Assembly (NCBI GenBank): GCA_039000515.1
Contig: JBCFYV010000001.1
Coordinates: 36,065,620-36,129,619, forward strand
Reading direction: 5' to 3'
From: Timema cristinae
Taxonomy: Eukaryota > Arthropoda > Insecta > Phasmatodea > Timematidae
DNA length: 64,000 nucleotides
Notes under the pieces: model-generated
What the model was told of the DNA's origin: nothing
What the model saw: the letters and a program-made list of their open reading frames with translations, nothing else
Databases searched by the model: none
Program-made: the position numbers and the translations under genes
Part shown: positions 1 to 10,689 of the stretch, piece by piece
How the letters are laid out: every line of letters begins with the position of its first letter
Numbering within the stretch: the first letter of the stretch is position 1

Positions 1-717
1 AAGTGTGAGTAGCAAATGGAAAGCTAAGTGTTTATGCAAGAGCTAGATTGTTTATCTTTTAAGAATTGTGGACGAGTTAACATTAATAAAGTGAAACAAA
101 TTTCGGAAATTGGTGTTGTTTCAGCATATACTCATTCGTGGGTGAGGTCAAGCCAACTCTTCAACTTTAAGTTCATATTTTCTTTTCTTTTATCTAAAAT
201 CAGAATTCATGTAAGAACTTTCAGAGAGGCTATCTAATTCAGAGAATTAATTAACATTTTATTCTATGTCTAAATAATAATTGTATTGATATTTTTTCTC
301 TTCTTCTTTTTGTCTCAACAATACTATTTTATTTTGTCAAATTAGAACTATAACTATCCGAAATTCCATATGTAGGATTGGGATGTGGTAAAAGAGGAAA
401 CAATAATAAACCCACAAAAGTTCCAATAATTGCTACTTAATACATTTATTTTATTGTAGTCTAAATTACATTATATTTCAACAATCCATTTTTATTTAAA
501 TTGCTCATGTTTTATTTTAAGTATTCCCCAGTGGTCTCGAGTATTGAGAGTCGTCGTGCCACTGTCTGAATTAGCTGAGGTATCCTAGGAGTGGCGCCCA
601 ACAAATAGCACAATTTTTATACATCTTGACATTAACTGTTGTTATGTGTACAAGATTCAGAAGACACTGATACTAGACACACAATAAATTATAATTAAAT
701 TTATATAGTATTTATTT

Positions 718-723
<6 letters not shown>
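1..723. other. AT-rich non-coding stretch
   Basis: No gene, RNA or repeat is recognised here. A short open frame at 28-237 has no family features and is treated as chance. The block at about 530-605 is richer in GC than its surroundings but matches nothing I know. Confidence 0.5.

Positions 724-784
<61 letters not shown>
724..784. repeat. Compound (CT)n(AT)n microsatellite
   Basis: About 28 bases of uninterrupted CT dinucleotides pass directly into about 32 bases of TA dinucleotides. This is a simple-sequence repeat likely to vary in length. The 480 bases after it hold nothing I recognise. Confidence 0.95.
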
Positions 785-787
<3 letters not shown>

Positions 788-1267
788 GAGTTAAATAACT
801 TTTTTAATATTCAGATATTAATATATTCTTAGATGGATTGTAATACAGTCGTAAATGTATATGTAATTTCCTTGATACTGGGAAGTTTCCAAAATGTATT
901 TCAATATCATTTTAATGGGAATATTCTTTCAACTAGGCACCAGTATTGTTGGGAAGATAAATATAAATAGAATAAATTCGAGATAATCCCTTGAAAATGT
1001 ATATATGGAAAGGTGGCGGGGGTGAGTTTGTTTTATGTTTATAAAGCATGACAATCAAAAAGAAAAAAGAGCATAGAATTTTTTTGTTTCTTTAGTCTTG
1101 AACAATAATATGTACAGTAATAAAATTGTTAAACAGGAAATGCAAAAATGAATACTATTATCTCATTTTAAGCACGATTTAACAAATAGTAAAGGTTTAA
1201 TACTGTTTTAATAGCTATTGATAAGTCTGGTGTAATAAGGGTTTAGATATCACATTTGTGAACTCAA

Positions 1268-1269
<2 letters not shown>

Positions 1270-1304
<35 letters not shown>
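1270..1304. repeat. (AT)n microsatellite
   Basis: An uninterrupted run of AT dinucleotides about 35 bases long. Confidence 0.95.
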
Positions 1305-1310
<6 letters not shown>

Positions 1311-1425
1311 TAATGCATATTTTTCTCTATGAAAAAATCTATTTATAATTTTAGTCTTTGATCGCTTAAAGTACTTATAGCAAGACCAAATTTTTTCCCC
1401 TTAATTTTAAGTTGACAGTAATAAT

Positions 1426-1716
1426 AATAATAATAATTATTATTATTATTAGCACCGCGTCTTACTACCCGTTCGGGTTATACGCACTTACGCTAATGTG
1501 TATTGGTAGGGTTATTGTGAGATGAAATGAAGGACCTACAGTTTAACGTGGAATCCGAACCACGGTGGCGGCCTGGCATTCCCCACATTCACAAGATATC
1601 TTGTCAGAGGTGAAGGAAGGGTTTGGAAATCAGATAAATCTGTGCCGGGACCGAGGATTGAACGCTGGCCGCCAGCACAGAAGTCTGACACCTTACCCCT
1701 AGACCACCAGGTCACC
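1426..1716 (-). mobile_element. SA-type tRNA-derived SINE, full length
   Basis: On the minus strand the copy starts with a tRNA-Glu-like head: an A-box-like TGGTCTAGGGGTAAGG, then a B-box-like GTTCAATCCT, which together would form an internal pol III promoter. A family-specific body follows, then the shared tail (AACGGGTAGTAAGACGCGGT) and a (TAA)n microsatellite. The 12-base target-site duplication gacagtaataat is exact at 1414-1425 and 1717-1728, which proves insertion as a unit. SINEs encode no protein and need LINE enzymes to move. The open frame across it is a by-product of the repeat. Confidence 0.93.
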
Positions 1717-1728
1717 GACAGTAATAAT

Positions 1729-3084
1729 TGATTTTGTGGCAATGTCAAACAAATATATGATTATTACTCGCACTTTAAAGCCACATGTCCATTTTTAACA
1801 ATAAATTATGTTTACTTTCTTGTTTTGCATCCAATAAACCCTTTTATGATAATTATTTGTATATCATAGCTGTTATCCATAAAAAAATAAATGCTTTTTT
1901 ATCGTATTTAATCGACTACAGTCCTTAAATTCTAGAATTATATAAGTGAATTTTAATAAGTATATATAATTGTTAATTATAGTGAACAAATTCTATTAGT
2001 CTAAATTTATTAATATTTAACATTTATGCAATATATATTAATACATAATTTTATATTGATGGGTATTATTATATTTAAATTTGGGCTATTAAAAAAGTTC
2101 ATATAATACTTAATATATTATAAACATATTTAAATCATTAATAATAGCATTGTGAACTTATTTTGGTTATTCTTCCCAGATATTTTTATTTTTTAAACAT
2201 TTAATTATTCTTATGAAGAATTGAGTATTACACTTAACCTTTTCCTGCACATAGATCTTAAAGTTAAATCAGTTATTATTGCAAAAACGTTTGGATAAAA
2301 ATTAGTACCATATTTTACTATAAAACTAACTAGAAGTATTGAGAACAAATATGTGTTTTTAATTATAGTTAACAATTTTGTGAATGTACACTAAACACTT
2401 AACTTATGTAGGTAAAGGCCTAGGTGTGTATTAAAATACAATTGATCACTCATTGATTATACTAAACTCATGGTTGTGAGCTTAACCAAATTAACACTCA
2501 CTGGTAGTATTGTTACATTTTACAAACGGATTTGTGAGTTTACGTTTAGTATATATATATATGTCATGTTCCAGCAAAACGAAAAAGGAGTTGGTGAAAA
2601 AGTACTTAGCATTGAGTGTTTTTCTAGTAACCTCAGGTTGGTAAAAATATTATACCGGGACAAAATTGTATGTGGTATAAATAAATGTTTTTATCAAATG
2701 CTTTCACAACTATATTAATATAAGTGTAAATAATATTTTGGTTAAATTATTATATCTATAACTTTAATTAATTATTTTTATGTGTGATTTTGTTGAAATG
2801 TACAGTACCACTAATTGTCTTTGAAAATTATATTACAAAATTAAAATACTACCTATTCCACATATTTTGATACCTTTAACTAGAATTTTTTATAATATTA
2901 TATCTATAATTCAATATTTGACTGATACACGATTAAAACTGTTAATTAATATTTGTGTTTTGAGGGAAACTGAAGTAATTTATGTATTAAGTTTTAATAA
3001 TAATTACTTTAAAGGGTATGAATAATACAGGTAGTATTTTAGACTTTATCTTCCAGTATTTAATGAAAAGAGAATAATAAATCC
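1729..3084. other. AT-rich non-coding stretch
   Basis: Very AT-rich sequence without a recognisable gene, RNA or mobile element. The open frame at 2470-2718 has no conserved features. Confidence 0.45.
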
Positions 3085-3205
3085 ATTTAGGAAAAACCAT
3101 CATCCGTAGAACCAACGGGAATATAACCCTGCTCTCCCTATCATCAGTAGGCCAGTTCAGCACGAGAGTGATGACTGAGGGCTTAGACCATTTGGGCACT
3201 GCAAT
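3085..3205 (-). mobile_element. SC-type SINE, head and body fragment
   Basis: Read on the minus strand, this has a decayed tRNA-like head (gtctaagccctcagtcatcactctcgtg region) and the start of the SB/SC body (a CATTTAGG... word on the plus strand matching the body's CCTAAATG). The 3' tail is missing or too diverged to place. Assigned by similarity to better copies in this window. Confidence 0.6.
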
Positions 3206-3709
3206 GGATAATTAGAGTGTTACACAATCACATCAATAAGAAATAAATTTAACGTGAATTTTAATAAAACATTCAACCTTAGGATATAAATACCCGCAAC
3301 TGAAATTTAAACGCCGAATCATTGAAAATCCTTGCAGAGAATGAATCAAGAGTCCTCTTGCTCCGTAGTCGGTCTCCCTCGCCTCTTACACCTCACCCAA
3401 CTAAGTGTCGTCAAGCTTGAATTTAATCAAAAAGGACAGAGTGTTTGCCAAGATCCACAGAATCGGTTCTTCAATATTTCAATCATCATTCCATTCAAAA
3501 TCCAATAAGCTCGTTTTCGAATGATTTCAATCTTTTTTTTTTATATATAATATATTTTATTTTCCTAACATGATCCTTGTCAAATAGGTCACACAACTTT
3601 AACGATAAATTTAAATTCAAATTTCTTCGTTAAACCTACGTGATTCTTACGCCAAACAATGCTAGCTGCACGCTTAAATATAAGGCCTAAACGATAGTAA
3701 TATTTTTTC

Positions 3710-3855
3710 TGGTTTACCAATGACGGGAAGGCTGAGGTCAGAGATCCTGATGGTTTTCCTGAAAGGGATTTTTTTATGTTTTCCCATTCTCCTTTCACAC
3801 AAACGCAGGACCATTTACTCTAAATGATACCTTCAAATACCTATCACAATAAAGT
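3710..3855 (+). mobile_element. Decayed SC-type SINE fragment
   Basis: It holds a diverged 'aatgacgggaaggctgaggt' B-box region followed by the SC body order: a TTTTCCCATTCTCCTTTCAC stretch, then an ACGCAGG-type word and a TTTACTCTAAAT word. The 5' head and 3' tail are not recognisable. Age is high; the assignment rests on word order only. Confidence 0.45.
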
Positions 3856-4035
3856 AAAAAATAAATATGCTTATAGTCCAAAAGGGTAGCATGTAAAACA
3901 TATAAATAGCTTACCTAGGTTATCCTTTTTCGAATTCAGACGCTGTTTAAATTGTATTTGTATGGACTCGTTTTACTCATCACACTTACCAACATTTCTG
4001 AGGATACCCTACTCGAGATTAATATGAAAATAAGT

Positions 4036-4295
4036 ATTATTATTATTTAGCACCCGTCTTACTACCCGTTCGGGTTATACGCTTTAAGTAATAATTACGC
4101 TAATGGATTAGGAATTGGAAAGATTAAATTAAATGAAGTGAACCTGCATTTGCGGGGAGGTAGGGTGGAAAACTATTTAGGAAAAGCCCCTCCCCCCCCC
4201 AGCTCAACCGACCAAGATTCAAACCTCGATCTCCCCGTTCTCAGCAGTCGAGCTCATACGACTAGCGCGTTAGCCAACTATGCCACCGAGGCGGG
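4036..4295 (-). mobile_element. SB-type tRNA-derived SINE
   Basis: The minus strand starts with the SB head (CCTCGGTGGCATAGTTGGCT, then AACGCGCTAGTCGTATGAGC), passes a B-box-like GGTTTGAATCTTGG and the common SB/SC body, and ends in the shared tail with (TAA)n. A C-run of nine bases at about 4191-4200 lies in the body. Imperfect flanking words (aaaataagt before, aaaataaagt after) may be a decayed target-site duplication. Confidence 0.85.
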
Positions 4296-4742
4296 TATAA
4301 AAATAAAGTCACTTTAAAATATAGTGTGATTTTAGTAGGCAGAAAATTTTATAAATTACAAACAAAATGTTATTGTTTTTAATTTTGTGAACACTCCGAT
4401 AATTATTAGTGCTTTCTTATGGATAATGAAAATATCTATCAAAGAAAAGATATTTGAGGATAGAGGAGTGAAAATACAAACTAATATAAGATAGTATGTA
4501 CCAACCCTTTTATATATATTAGACTAAGTTAACTCACTAACCACGTGGCAATAAAGTCATCAGTATAGAGAGTACTAACTAAATAGCAGTTATTTAGAAT
4601 TAAAATCAGTTTATTAAAAACATAAAACACTTGAAACTACTATATTATTATATTTAAATATACATAAATTTAGAGAAAATAAACGCTATTAATACGTTGG
4701 GCATTTTAAATAAAAGTTTAAAACAAAAACTTTCAAATTAAT

Positions 4743-4800
4743 ATCAAACCCGGACCCCCAGCACAGAAGTCTGACACCTTACCCTTAGACCACCAGGTCA
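4743..4800 (-). mobile_element. SA SINE head only (tRNA-like fragment)
   Basis: On the minus strand this is the SA head from GACCTGGTGGTCTAAGGGTA through a diverged B box, then it stops. It lies 18 bases upstream of a complete SA copy in the opposite direction, so the two heads face each other as an imperfect inverted repeat. It is a truncated copy or a remnant of recombination; no body or tail is present. Confidence 0.8.
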
Positions 4801-4817
4801 ATGACTATATGATAATT

Positions 4818-5091
4818 GGTGACCTTGTGGTCTAGGGGTAAGGTGTCAGACTTCTGTGCTGGCGGCCGGGGTTCAATCCTTGGTCCCGGCACAGATTTAT
4901 CTGATTACCAAACCCTTCCTTCACCTCTGACAAGACATCTTGTGAATGTGGGGAATGCCAGGCCTCCAGCGTGGTTCGGATTCCACGTTAAACTGTAGGG
5001 CCTTCATTTCATCTTACAATCACCCTACCATTACACATTAGCGTAAGTGCATACAACCCGAACGGGTAGTAAGACGCGGTGCTAATAATAA
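4818..5091 (+). mobile_element. SA-type tRNA-derived SINE, full length
   Basis: The A box lies near 4829-4840 and the B box (GGTTCAATCCT) at 4870-4880, in a tRNA-Glu-like head. The SA body follows, then the shared tail at about 5054-5085 and a short TAA run. The duplication tatatgataatt is exact at 4806-4817 and 5092-5103, so the ends are firm and the copy is young. A 60-codon frame crosses the head but has no coding evidence. Confidence 0.94.
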
Positions 5092-5107
5092 TATATGATA
5101 ATTACTT

Positions 5108-5279
5108 TTATAAGTAGGGATGAGAAGGAAGCATTTTTGAGGTAATCAACTCTCATTTGTTAGCAAGGAAGGTGGGAAAGTATTGAGTAAAGACCTCCCT
5201 CAGTAGACCAGATCGGGATTAAAGCTCCAGTCTCCTCATCCTCAGAAGACTAATCTAACATAAGAAATACACTTTAGAT
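5108..5279 (-). mobile_element. SC-type SINE, larger part, split by a hAT-like insert
   Basis: Decayed SC body and head on the minus strand: the plus strand shows the GTAGGGATGAG, CTCAGTAGACCAGATCGGGA and AGACTAATCTAACAT words of the family. The rest of the head resumes at 5799-5828 (ttcggtcactacagcgggt), after a 519-bp insert. Together the two parts make one old SINE broken by a DNA transposon. Confidence 0.7.
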
Positions 5280-5798
5280 CAGGGTATTTAACCCGCGACC
5301 CTTGGTCCTTTTGCAGCCCACAATAGCATTTTTATTCTGCCCGCTAGCTCATGAACCATATAAAATTATTTCAAGAGGGAAAAAAATGACAAATACACAA
5401 ACCACACACACACATATATATATACATTTGATGTCATTATTTTATTTACTTATTCTGCGTTATTTTATAAACATTTTTTTTCTTTTTAAGTGAAGGAAGT
5501 TATAAGGTTTATATAATTTAAAACGGCAAATGGTATTTTTTGTAGACAAAACAAATCGTGTTACCCCCTGCTATGAAAAATCTAAAAAAAGGAAAAATAA
5601 AAGAACATACTTCACGAGAAATCTAAAATGTCACCCGTCGGAGAGAAGCCTAGATTCAAGTTTGAGTATAAGTATATAAGAATGAGCTGATATGAGTATT
5701 TTAATGTGTGTTTAATCCGAATACTGTGGCTACATAATTGTGAGTCAACAAGAAAGAGAAACTTTGTCCCGTTGACATCAAAATGTTGAAGACCCTTG
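5280..5798. mobile_element. Non-autonomous hAT-like element inside a SINE
   Basis: The ends are imperfect inverted repeats: CAGGGTATTTAACC on the left against CAAGGGTCTTCAACATTT read inwards from the right, the CAGGGNNTTNAAC pattern known from hAT elements. Flanking 8-base words are ctttagat (5272-5279) and ccttatat (5799-5806), 6 of 8 matching, as expected for an old hAT duplication. SC SINE sequence continues on both sides. No transposase is encoded; a frame at 5302-5493 is not recognisable. Confidence 0.65.
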
Positions 5799-5828
5799 CC
5801 TTATATCGTTCGGTCACTACAGCGGGTA

Positions 5829-6459
5829 TGTAATCAATTAAAATCTAGTTTAATTAATAAAGAGTCTCAACAGTTTTCTTAGTGTTATTTAATATTTATA
5901 CTTTTTGTTTAGAAACAATTAAGAAGTAAGCTTAGAAGTAAATATGGATAAAAGCATGTACATGATTGTGTGTTGAAATATTTTATCCCAAAAATGGTAT
6001 TCGTAGATATCGGCATCATGTATTTTGAGTAAATTTTGTATTAAAATATTTAATAAACGTGATGACAGATAATAATTAAATTCAAAAGGTGGCTTTTAAA
6101 TTATTCATATAAGCAATGCTTCCTACTACTATATAAGTTATTATCGTATCGTCTTCTCTCTATAAAATATATTAAAATTAGAATATAGGAAACCTGAATA
6201 TATAAAATACCTCTTGGCCGACTGAGACATATATGAGAGAATAATGTTAGGAGATATTTGAAGAAGAGTGTGTGTGAGGATAGGAATTGGAGAGAAGTGT
6301 CTCAGGATAGGGTTGAATGGTGAACTTTCATTCTGATGGTTCTGAACTTTCTTTCGACTAACTAAAGGCTGGGTGGGTAGGTAGGTATTTAGGTAGTTAC
6401 ATGTAATATATATTATATATATGGAAAGAGAGAGAGGAGAACGGCAGAGCACGAGAGAG
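5829..6459. other. AT-rich non-coding stretch
   Basis: No element recognised. The 111-codon minus-strand frame at 6141-6476 runs into the left arm of the next foldback element and has low-complexity composition; it is not supported as a gene. Confidence 0.4.
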
Positions 6460-6735
6460 AATTCTAGAGGAGGCACATTTATTCCAAGTAGGGGAAGAAC
6501 GTATTTATACCATGAGGGTAGAATTCTTCTCCTACCCTTCCAAACAGTTTTACTACCATGAATAAATCACACATTCTATCATATTATATAGCTTGTTTAG
6601 GTAAATAACCTATAATAGGCTATTTAACAAGTTAGCTTCTAGTGGTTTGTTACATATGAATTTATATTTATACTTTTAATGTTTATACATAGCCACTAAG
6701 AATATATATATAGCCAACTAATAAAAGGTTAATAG

Positions 6736-6780
<45 letters not shown>

Positions 6781-7000
6781 CATTAAAAATGCAATCATTA
6801 AAGGTATATAATTATTTAACCATTAAAAGTTGTGTTATTAAAATAGCCTACTATATGTACTTTATATAAACAAGCTACATTTGATAAATCTGTGATGTAT
6901 GGACATGTATGGAAATGGACGGAGGGGCAGAAAAGGTGTGGTACCCTCATGGAATAATACCTCCCTCCCCTACCTAGAATAAATTAGCCCCTCTAGAATT
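6460..7000. mobile_element. Foldback (MITE-like) element with (AT)n loop
   Basis: Two arms of roughly 240-270 bases are inverted, diverged copies of each other. The outermost 11 bases AATTCTAGAGG (6460-6470) pair exactly with CCTCTAGAATT (6990-7000). Further pairs include TATTCC.AGTAGGGG, CCATGAGGGTA and TAGCTTGTTTA. The centre (about 6735-6774) is a pure AT dinucleotide run. Homology stops right outside the outer words. I see no clear target-site duplication and no coding sequence, so the superfamily is unknown. Confidence 0.75.
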
Positions 7001-7047
7001 TCCTAACTCCTCCTATATTATATGGTATAATGCAGAAAAATAGCCAC

Positions 7048-7560
7048 GTAATAAAGTCCAAATAGTTTTTAGGGACATTTAGTTTTCAAACAAATTCCAG
7101 GTGAAGATCATTTTAAATAGTTTATAGAAGAATCCAATTTATAAGAATTTGATGGGTGAGGGTAGCTCTAAATATCTTCCAGAGCCACCCAGTTTAAAAA
7201 AATAGATTCCAGTGAATAATGCTCTAAATATTGCAAAGGTCATCCAAAATTCAAAAAATTCTAGTAGAGGGCCCTTCCAAATAGCTTTTAGAGGTTGGAA
7301 ACAATCTAAATAGCTTTTAAGAACATTCTATTTTAAAAATTGTTGGGAGACGCCCACTATAAAGAGCTTCTAGAAGAATAGAAATTTCAAAGGTTTTCCA
7401 AACTGTGGCCATTTCTAAGAACTTCAGTTACATCTAATTTTCAAAAATTTGCTTTGGAAATAACACTTCAATTAATTTATGGAGGCATGCAATTTAAAAA
7501 AATCCCGATTTCGACAAATTCAAATAGTTTATAGATGTTTATAATTTTTAAATATATATA
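7048..7560 (+). repeat. Degenerate ~55-bp tandem repeat, left block
   Basis: About nine diverged units of roughly 50-57 bases follow one pattern: CTCCAAATAGCTTTTAGAAG, then an ATCCAATTT.AAAAAATT core, then a purine-rich GGTGGAG-like end. The same pattern continues in the same direction at about 8550-8790, beyond the foldback element at 7566-8520, so the array was split by that insertion. Confidence 0.65.
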
Positions 7561-7565
7561 ATAAC

Positions 7566-8520
7566 AGTAATATAATAATAGAATTCAATTTAAAGAATAA
7601 TTATAAATGTGGTATAGAAAATATGTTTTAAATGGTACAGAGTCTAAGATCAATTGAGAATTAAAGAAAATAATGCTTTCCTTAATTTCTAAGAGGATAT
7701 AAATATTAACAAAATTAGTCAACACCACAATATAACGAATTAATTAAAAGAATTATAATATTAAAAGTTATGTGAAAGCAATAATTTGAATGTAGGATAG
7801 AGAAAATGTTGTAAAAAATATTAGTCTTAGATCAGATGACAAATTTAACGTTAAACTATTGTCGTTCACAATTTCTAAAAAGTTCTTAACATATTAAAAA
7901 TTTGAGTCTAATTCCCATATAATACAAAGAATGTGAATCAATCAAAAGGAACAAGGGAATTTCAATTTCTAGATAAGAATAGAATTCAATTTTTCAATTC
8001 ACATTTATTTAATTTTTATTCTCTCCCATTTGACAACTGTCTATCTTAACTTTATAACTTTGTCATTTTTTCATCATAATGTATTCAACTTTACTTGACT
8101 CATATGTTATTATTACATGTATTTTAATATGTTTATCTTTGTATTATATGGTAATTATACTCAATTGTAATATGTTAATATCCTTTTACACATTGTGAAG
8201 GACAGTAGTTTAACGTTAAATTGATCATCTGATCTAAGATTAATATCTTTTACAACAATTTTTCATCCTACATTCAAATTATTTCTTTTACATCAATTTT
8301 TTAAAATTATAATTCTATTAATTAATTCATTATATTGTGATTTTGACTAATTTTGTTAATATTTATATCTTCTTAGAAATTAAGGACAGCATTTTTTCTT
8401 TAATTCTCAATTGATCTTAGACTCTGTAACATTTAAAACATATTTTCTATCCCACATTTAAAATTATTCTTTACATTGAATTCTATTATTATAATTAAAA
8501 TTAAATATTGTTTCCTTACT
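7566..8520. mobile_element. Large foldback element (~0.95 kb)
   Basis: The left arm (about 7566-7931) and right arm (about 8134-8520) are inverted copies of high similarity. Paired words include AGAGTCTAAGATCAATTGAG, CCTTAATTTCTAAGA.GATAT and TTAGATCAGATGA. The loop is about 200 bases. The word atatataataac stands just left (7554-7565) and also right (8544-8555), possibly a duplicated target. The right arm carries about 20 extra bases near its outer end. No transposase frame is seen. The element interrupts a tandem array. Confidence 0.8.
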
Positions 8521-8551
8521 ATAACTTATTATGTTTTTCAAAAATATATAA

Positions 8552-8790
8552 TAACTCTAAGAAGCCATCCCACTTAAAAAAACTTTCCAAATAAAACACT
8601 GCTCAAGATCATTTCTAGAATCCCCCAAATTAAAAAATTATATCCATCTTGGGAAAGTAGCACTCCAAATAAATTGTAGAAGAAACTAAATTTCAAAACA
8701 TATCAGTTCAAGAACTACTTCAAATAGATTTTAGGGATGTACTCGTAAAATGTTCAAATATTTTCTGGAGGAGATTCCTGTGGACCGTTG
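8552..8790 (+). repeat. Degenerate ~55-bp tandem repeat, right block
   Basis: Four diverged units in the same direction as the block at 7048-7560, with the recurring words TCCAAATAAATTGTAGAAG and TTCAAATAGATTTTAGGGA. It is the continuation of the split array. The last unit fades at about 8790. Nothing is recognised from there to 9247. Confidence 0.6.
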
Positions 8791-9247
8791 TTGGGCTTGG
8801 TGAGACTAACAACTCAAAAATAATTTTCTTTACTGACTGCCACTCCACATTCCACCTACGTCTTTCAATAACCCGCCTTCCCCTGCACACAAATACTAAT
8901 AAAAACAAAAACAGATATTTCCAACTTAAATTTAAATATGCGTTGAGAAAAAGTAGAAAAGGCTGAGAGAAAGTGGTTGAAACATGGAATCTTCATTATA
9001 ACTTCTTTCATAAAATTAGTTCACTTTTTTTTTTAAGGTTCAATGGTTATGAACGAGAACTTTGTCCCTATCTGATAAATATTCATAATTTTTAACGTGT
9101 GCTCTTTTTTAAAACCAGGATGTCAATTAGAAATTCTCGTTTGTCGATTTTTACCTCATGATTTAACGTTTTTACTTTTTTACAATAAAACTTTAATACG
9201 TAAGTAATTAAATAAATAGTGTTAATTTTAATCATCGTATCTTTTTA

Positions 9248-9410
9248 CTGGCTCTGTTGGTCACGTGGACCAGTGCGAGAATAATATTAGTCAGGCTTCT
9301 TGGTAATGGGAAGGTCCGGTATTATAATCTTGAGTGTGTTTACCCAAAAGTAATTTATCTAAATGGTTTCCCACTCCCCTAACCCACACAAATGCGGGTG
9401 CTATCTTATA
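9248..9410 (+). mobile_element. Decayed SC-type SINE
   Basis: A head remnant (tggtcacgtggaccagtgcg) is followed by TTATAATCTTGAG at the B-box place, then TCTAAATGGTTTCCCACTCC and ACACAAATGCGGGTGC of the body. The tail is lost. An old copy. Confidence 0.65.
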
Positions 9411-10228
9411 AAATTTTACCTTCATTAGTCTCTTTTCTATCAGCGTGGATAAATGCGGATAGTCAATATGATATCAAAACATGCAAAAAAATCAGATTTT
9501 TTTTTTTTTGCTAAATTATGGCAGTTATTAAATTTTTTTTTGCTCACGAATAGTTTTGAATGCATCTAAGGGTATTAAAAATATATGTGTTTGAGAGTAA
9601 AGATCATTAAAAATTTCAAAAATCTTAATGCTATAATTAACACTGATATTAACAGTGTTAAGTGGTTTAGTGATTTCAGTAAAAAATTATATCAAGTTCT
9701 TGAAAATCAAATTAAATATTTGCCTAATTGCCTTGACATAGTTTATTAAACAATAGCAGATTTTATAAATAAACTGCCATAATCAATCTGTTCTAAGTAA
9801 AGTTACATATATGAGCAATGTTAGTTTTGAAACTCATCAGACTTCACTGTCGCGTCCTACATTTAGTTATATTTTATACTTAATTGATAAGAATGGTGTT
9901 AATCGAGGAGTATTATTTGATGACTAACCAAAAGATAGCTTGTATACAATTTGTATATGTAAATTTCCTAATATTATTAAGATAAACATTCGGTTCAAAC
10001 CCTATTTCTTTATATTTTTGCTATCAACTTGCTTAATAAAATACTTTTTTGTTAATTTTGGTATTATTCCATTTATATAAAATAAAGAAACATTACATAT
10101 TTTATATCCACAAGCTTTTTAAGATGAAGATTGTGTCGTATCACATAAATTTAATATTAAAAATTTCTGTTCTGGAATATATGAGTGAAAATTAGTAAAA
10201 GACCTATTATGAATATATTTTTTTATTA
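9411..10228. other. AT-rich non-coding stretch
   Basis: Poly-A and poly-T runs and AT-rich sequence; no gene or mobile element recognised. Confidence 0.45.
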
Positions 10229-10475
10229 TTTAGCACCACGTCTTACTACCCGTTTGGGTTATACGCTTTAAGTACTAGTTACGATAATGGATTAGGAATT
10301 TGGAAGGTTGAATTAGAGGAAGTGAACCCGCATTTGCTTGGAGGGAGAGTGTAAAACCATTTAGGAAAAAAAACAACAAAAGTTCACCCGACCGAAGATT
10401 CGAACCTCGATCTCCCCGTCCTCGGTGGTCGAGCTCACACGACAAGCGCGTTAGCCAACTACGCCACCAAGGCGG
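10229..10475 (-). mobile_element. SB-type tRNA-derived SINE
   Basis: The minus strand begins with the SB head (CCTTGGTGGCGTAGTTGGCT, AACGCGCTTGTCGTGTGAGC), has a good B box (GAGGTTCGAATCTTCGG), the SB/SC body, and the shared tail with one change in the ACCCG word. A near-complete copy without an obvious target-site duplication. Confidence 0.88.
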
Positions 10476-10689
10476 TAATTATGGATACATTATACTAATG
10501 TTAAGATATTTTCAGAGATGGGTACATACAAATTCTGTGGTTTCATTTATACAGGACCGTTAATATATTGATATTTAATTTCTCTTCAGTTAACAACTTC
10601 TATTCTTCTTGATGTAACGTGTTAGATTATTTCCAACACTTACACACAATGAAGCCCTCTAATTGGTTTAACACTATTACTACCAGATC

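Noticed and set aside
4829..4890. Functional tRNA-Glu gene
   Set aside because: A and B boxes are present but the acceptor stem does not pair and the sequence continues into a SINE body with a target-site duplication outside it.
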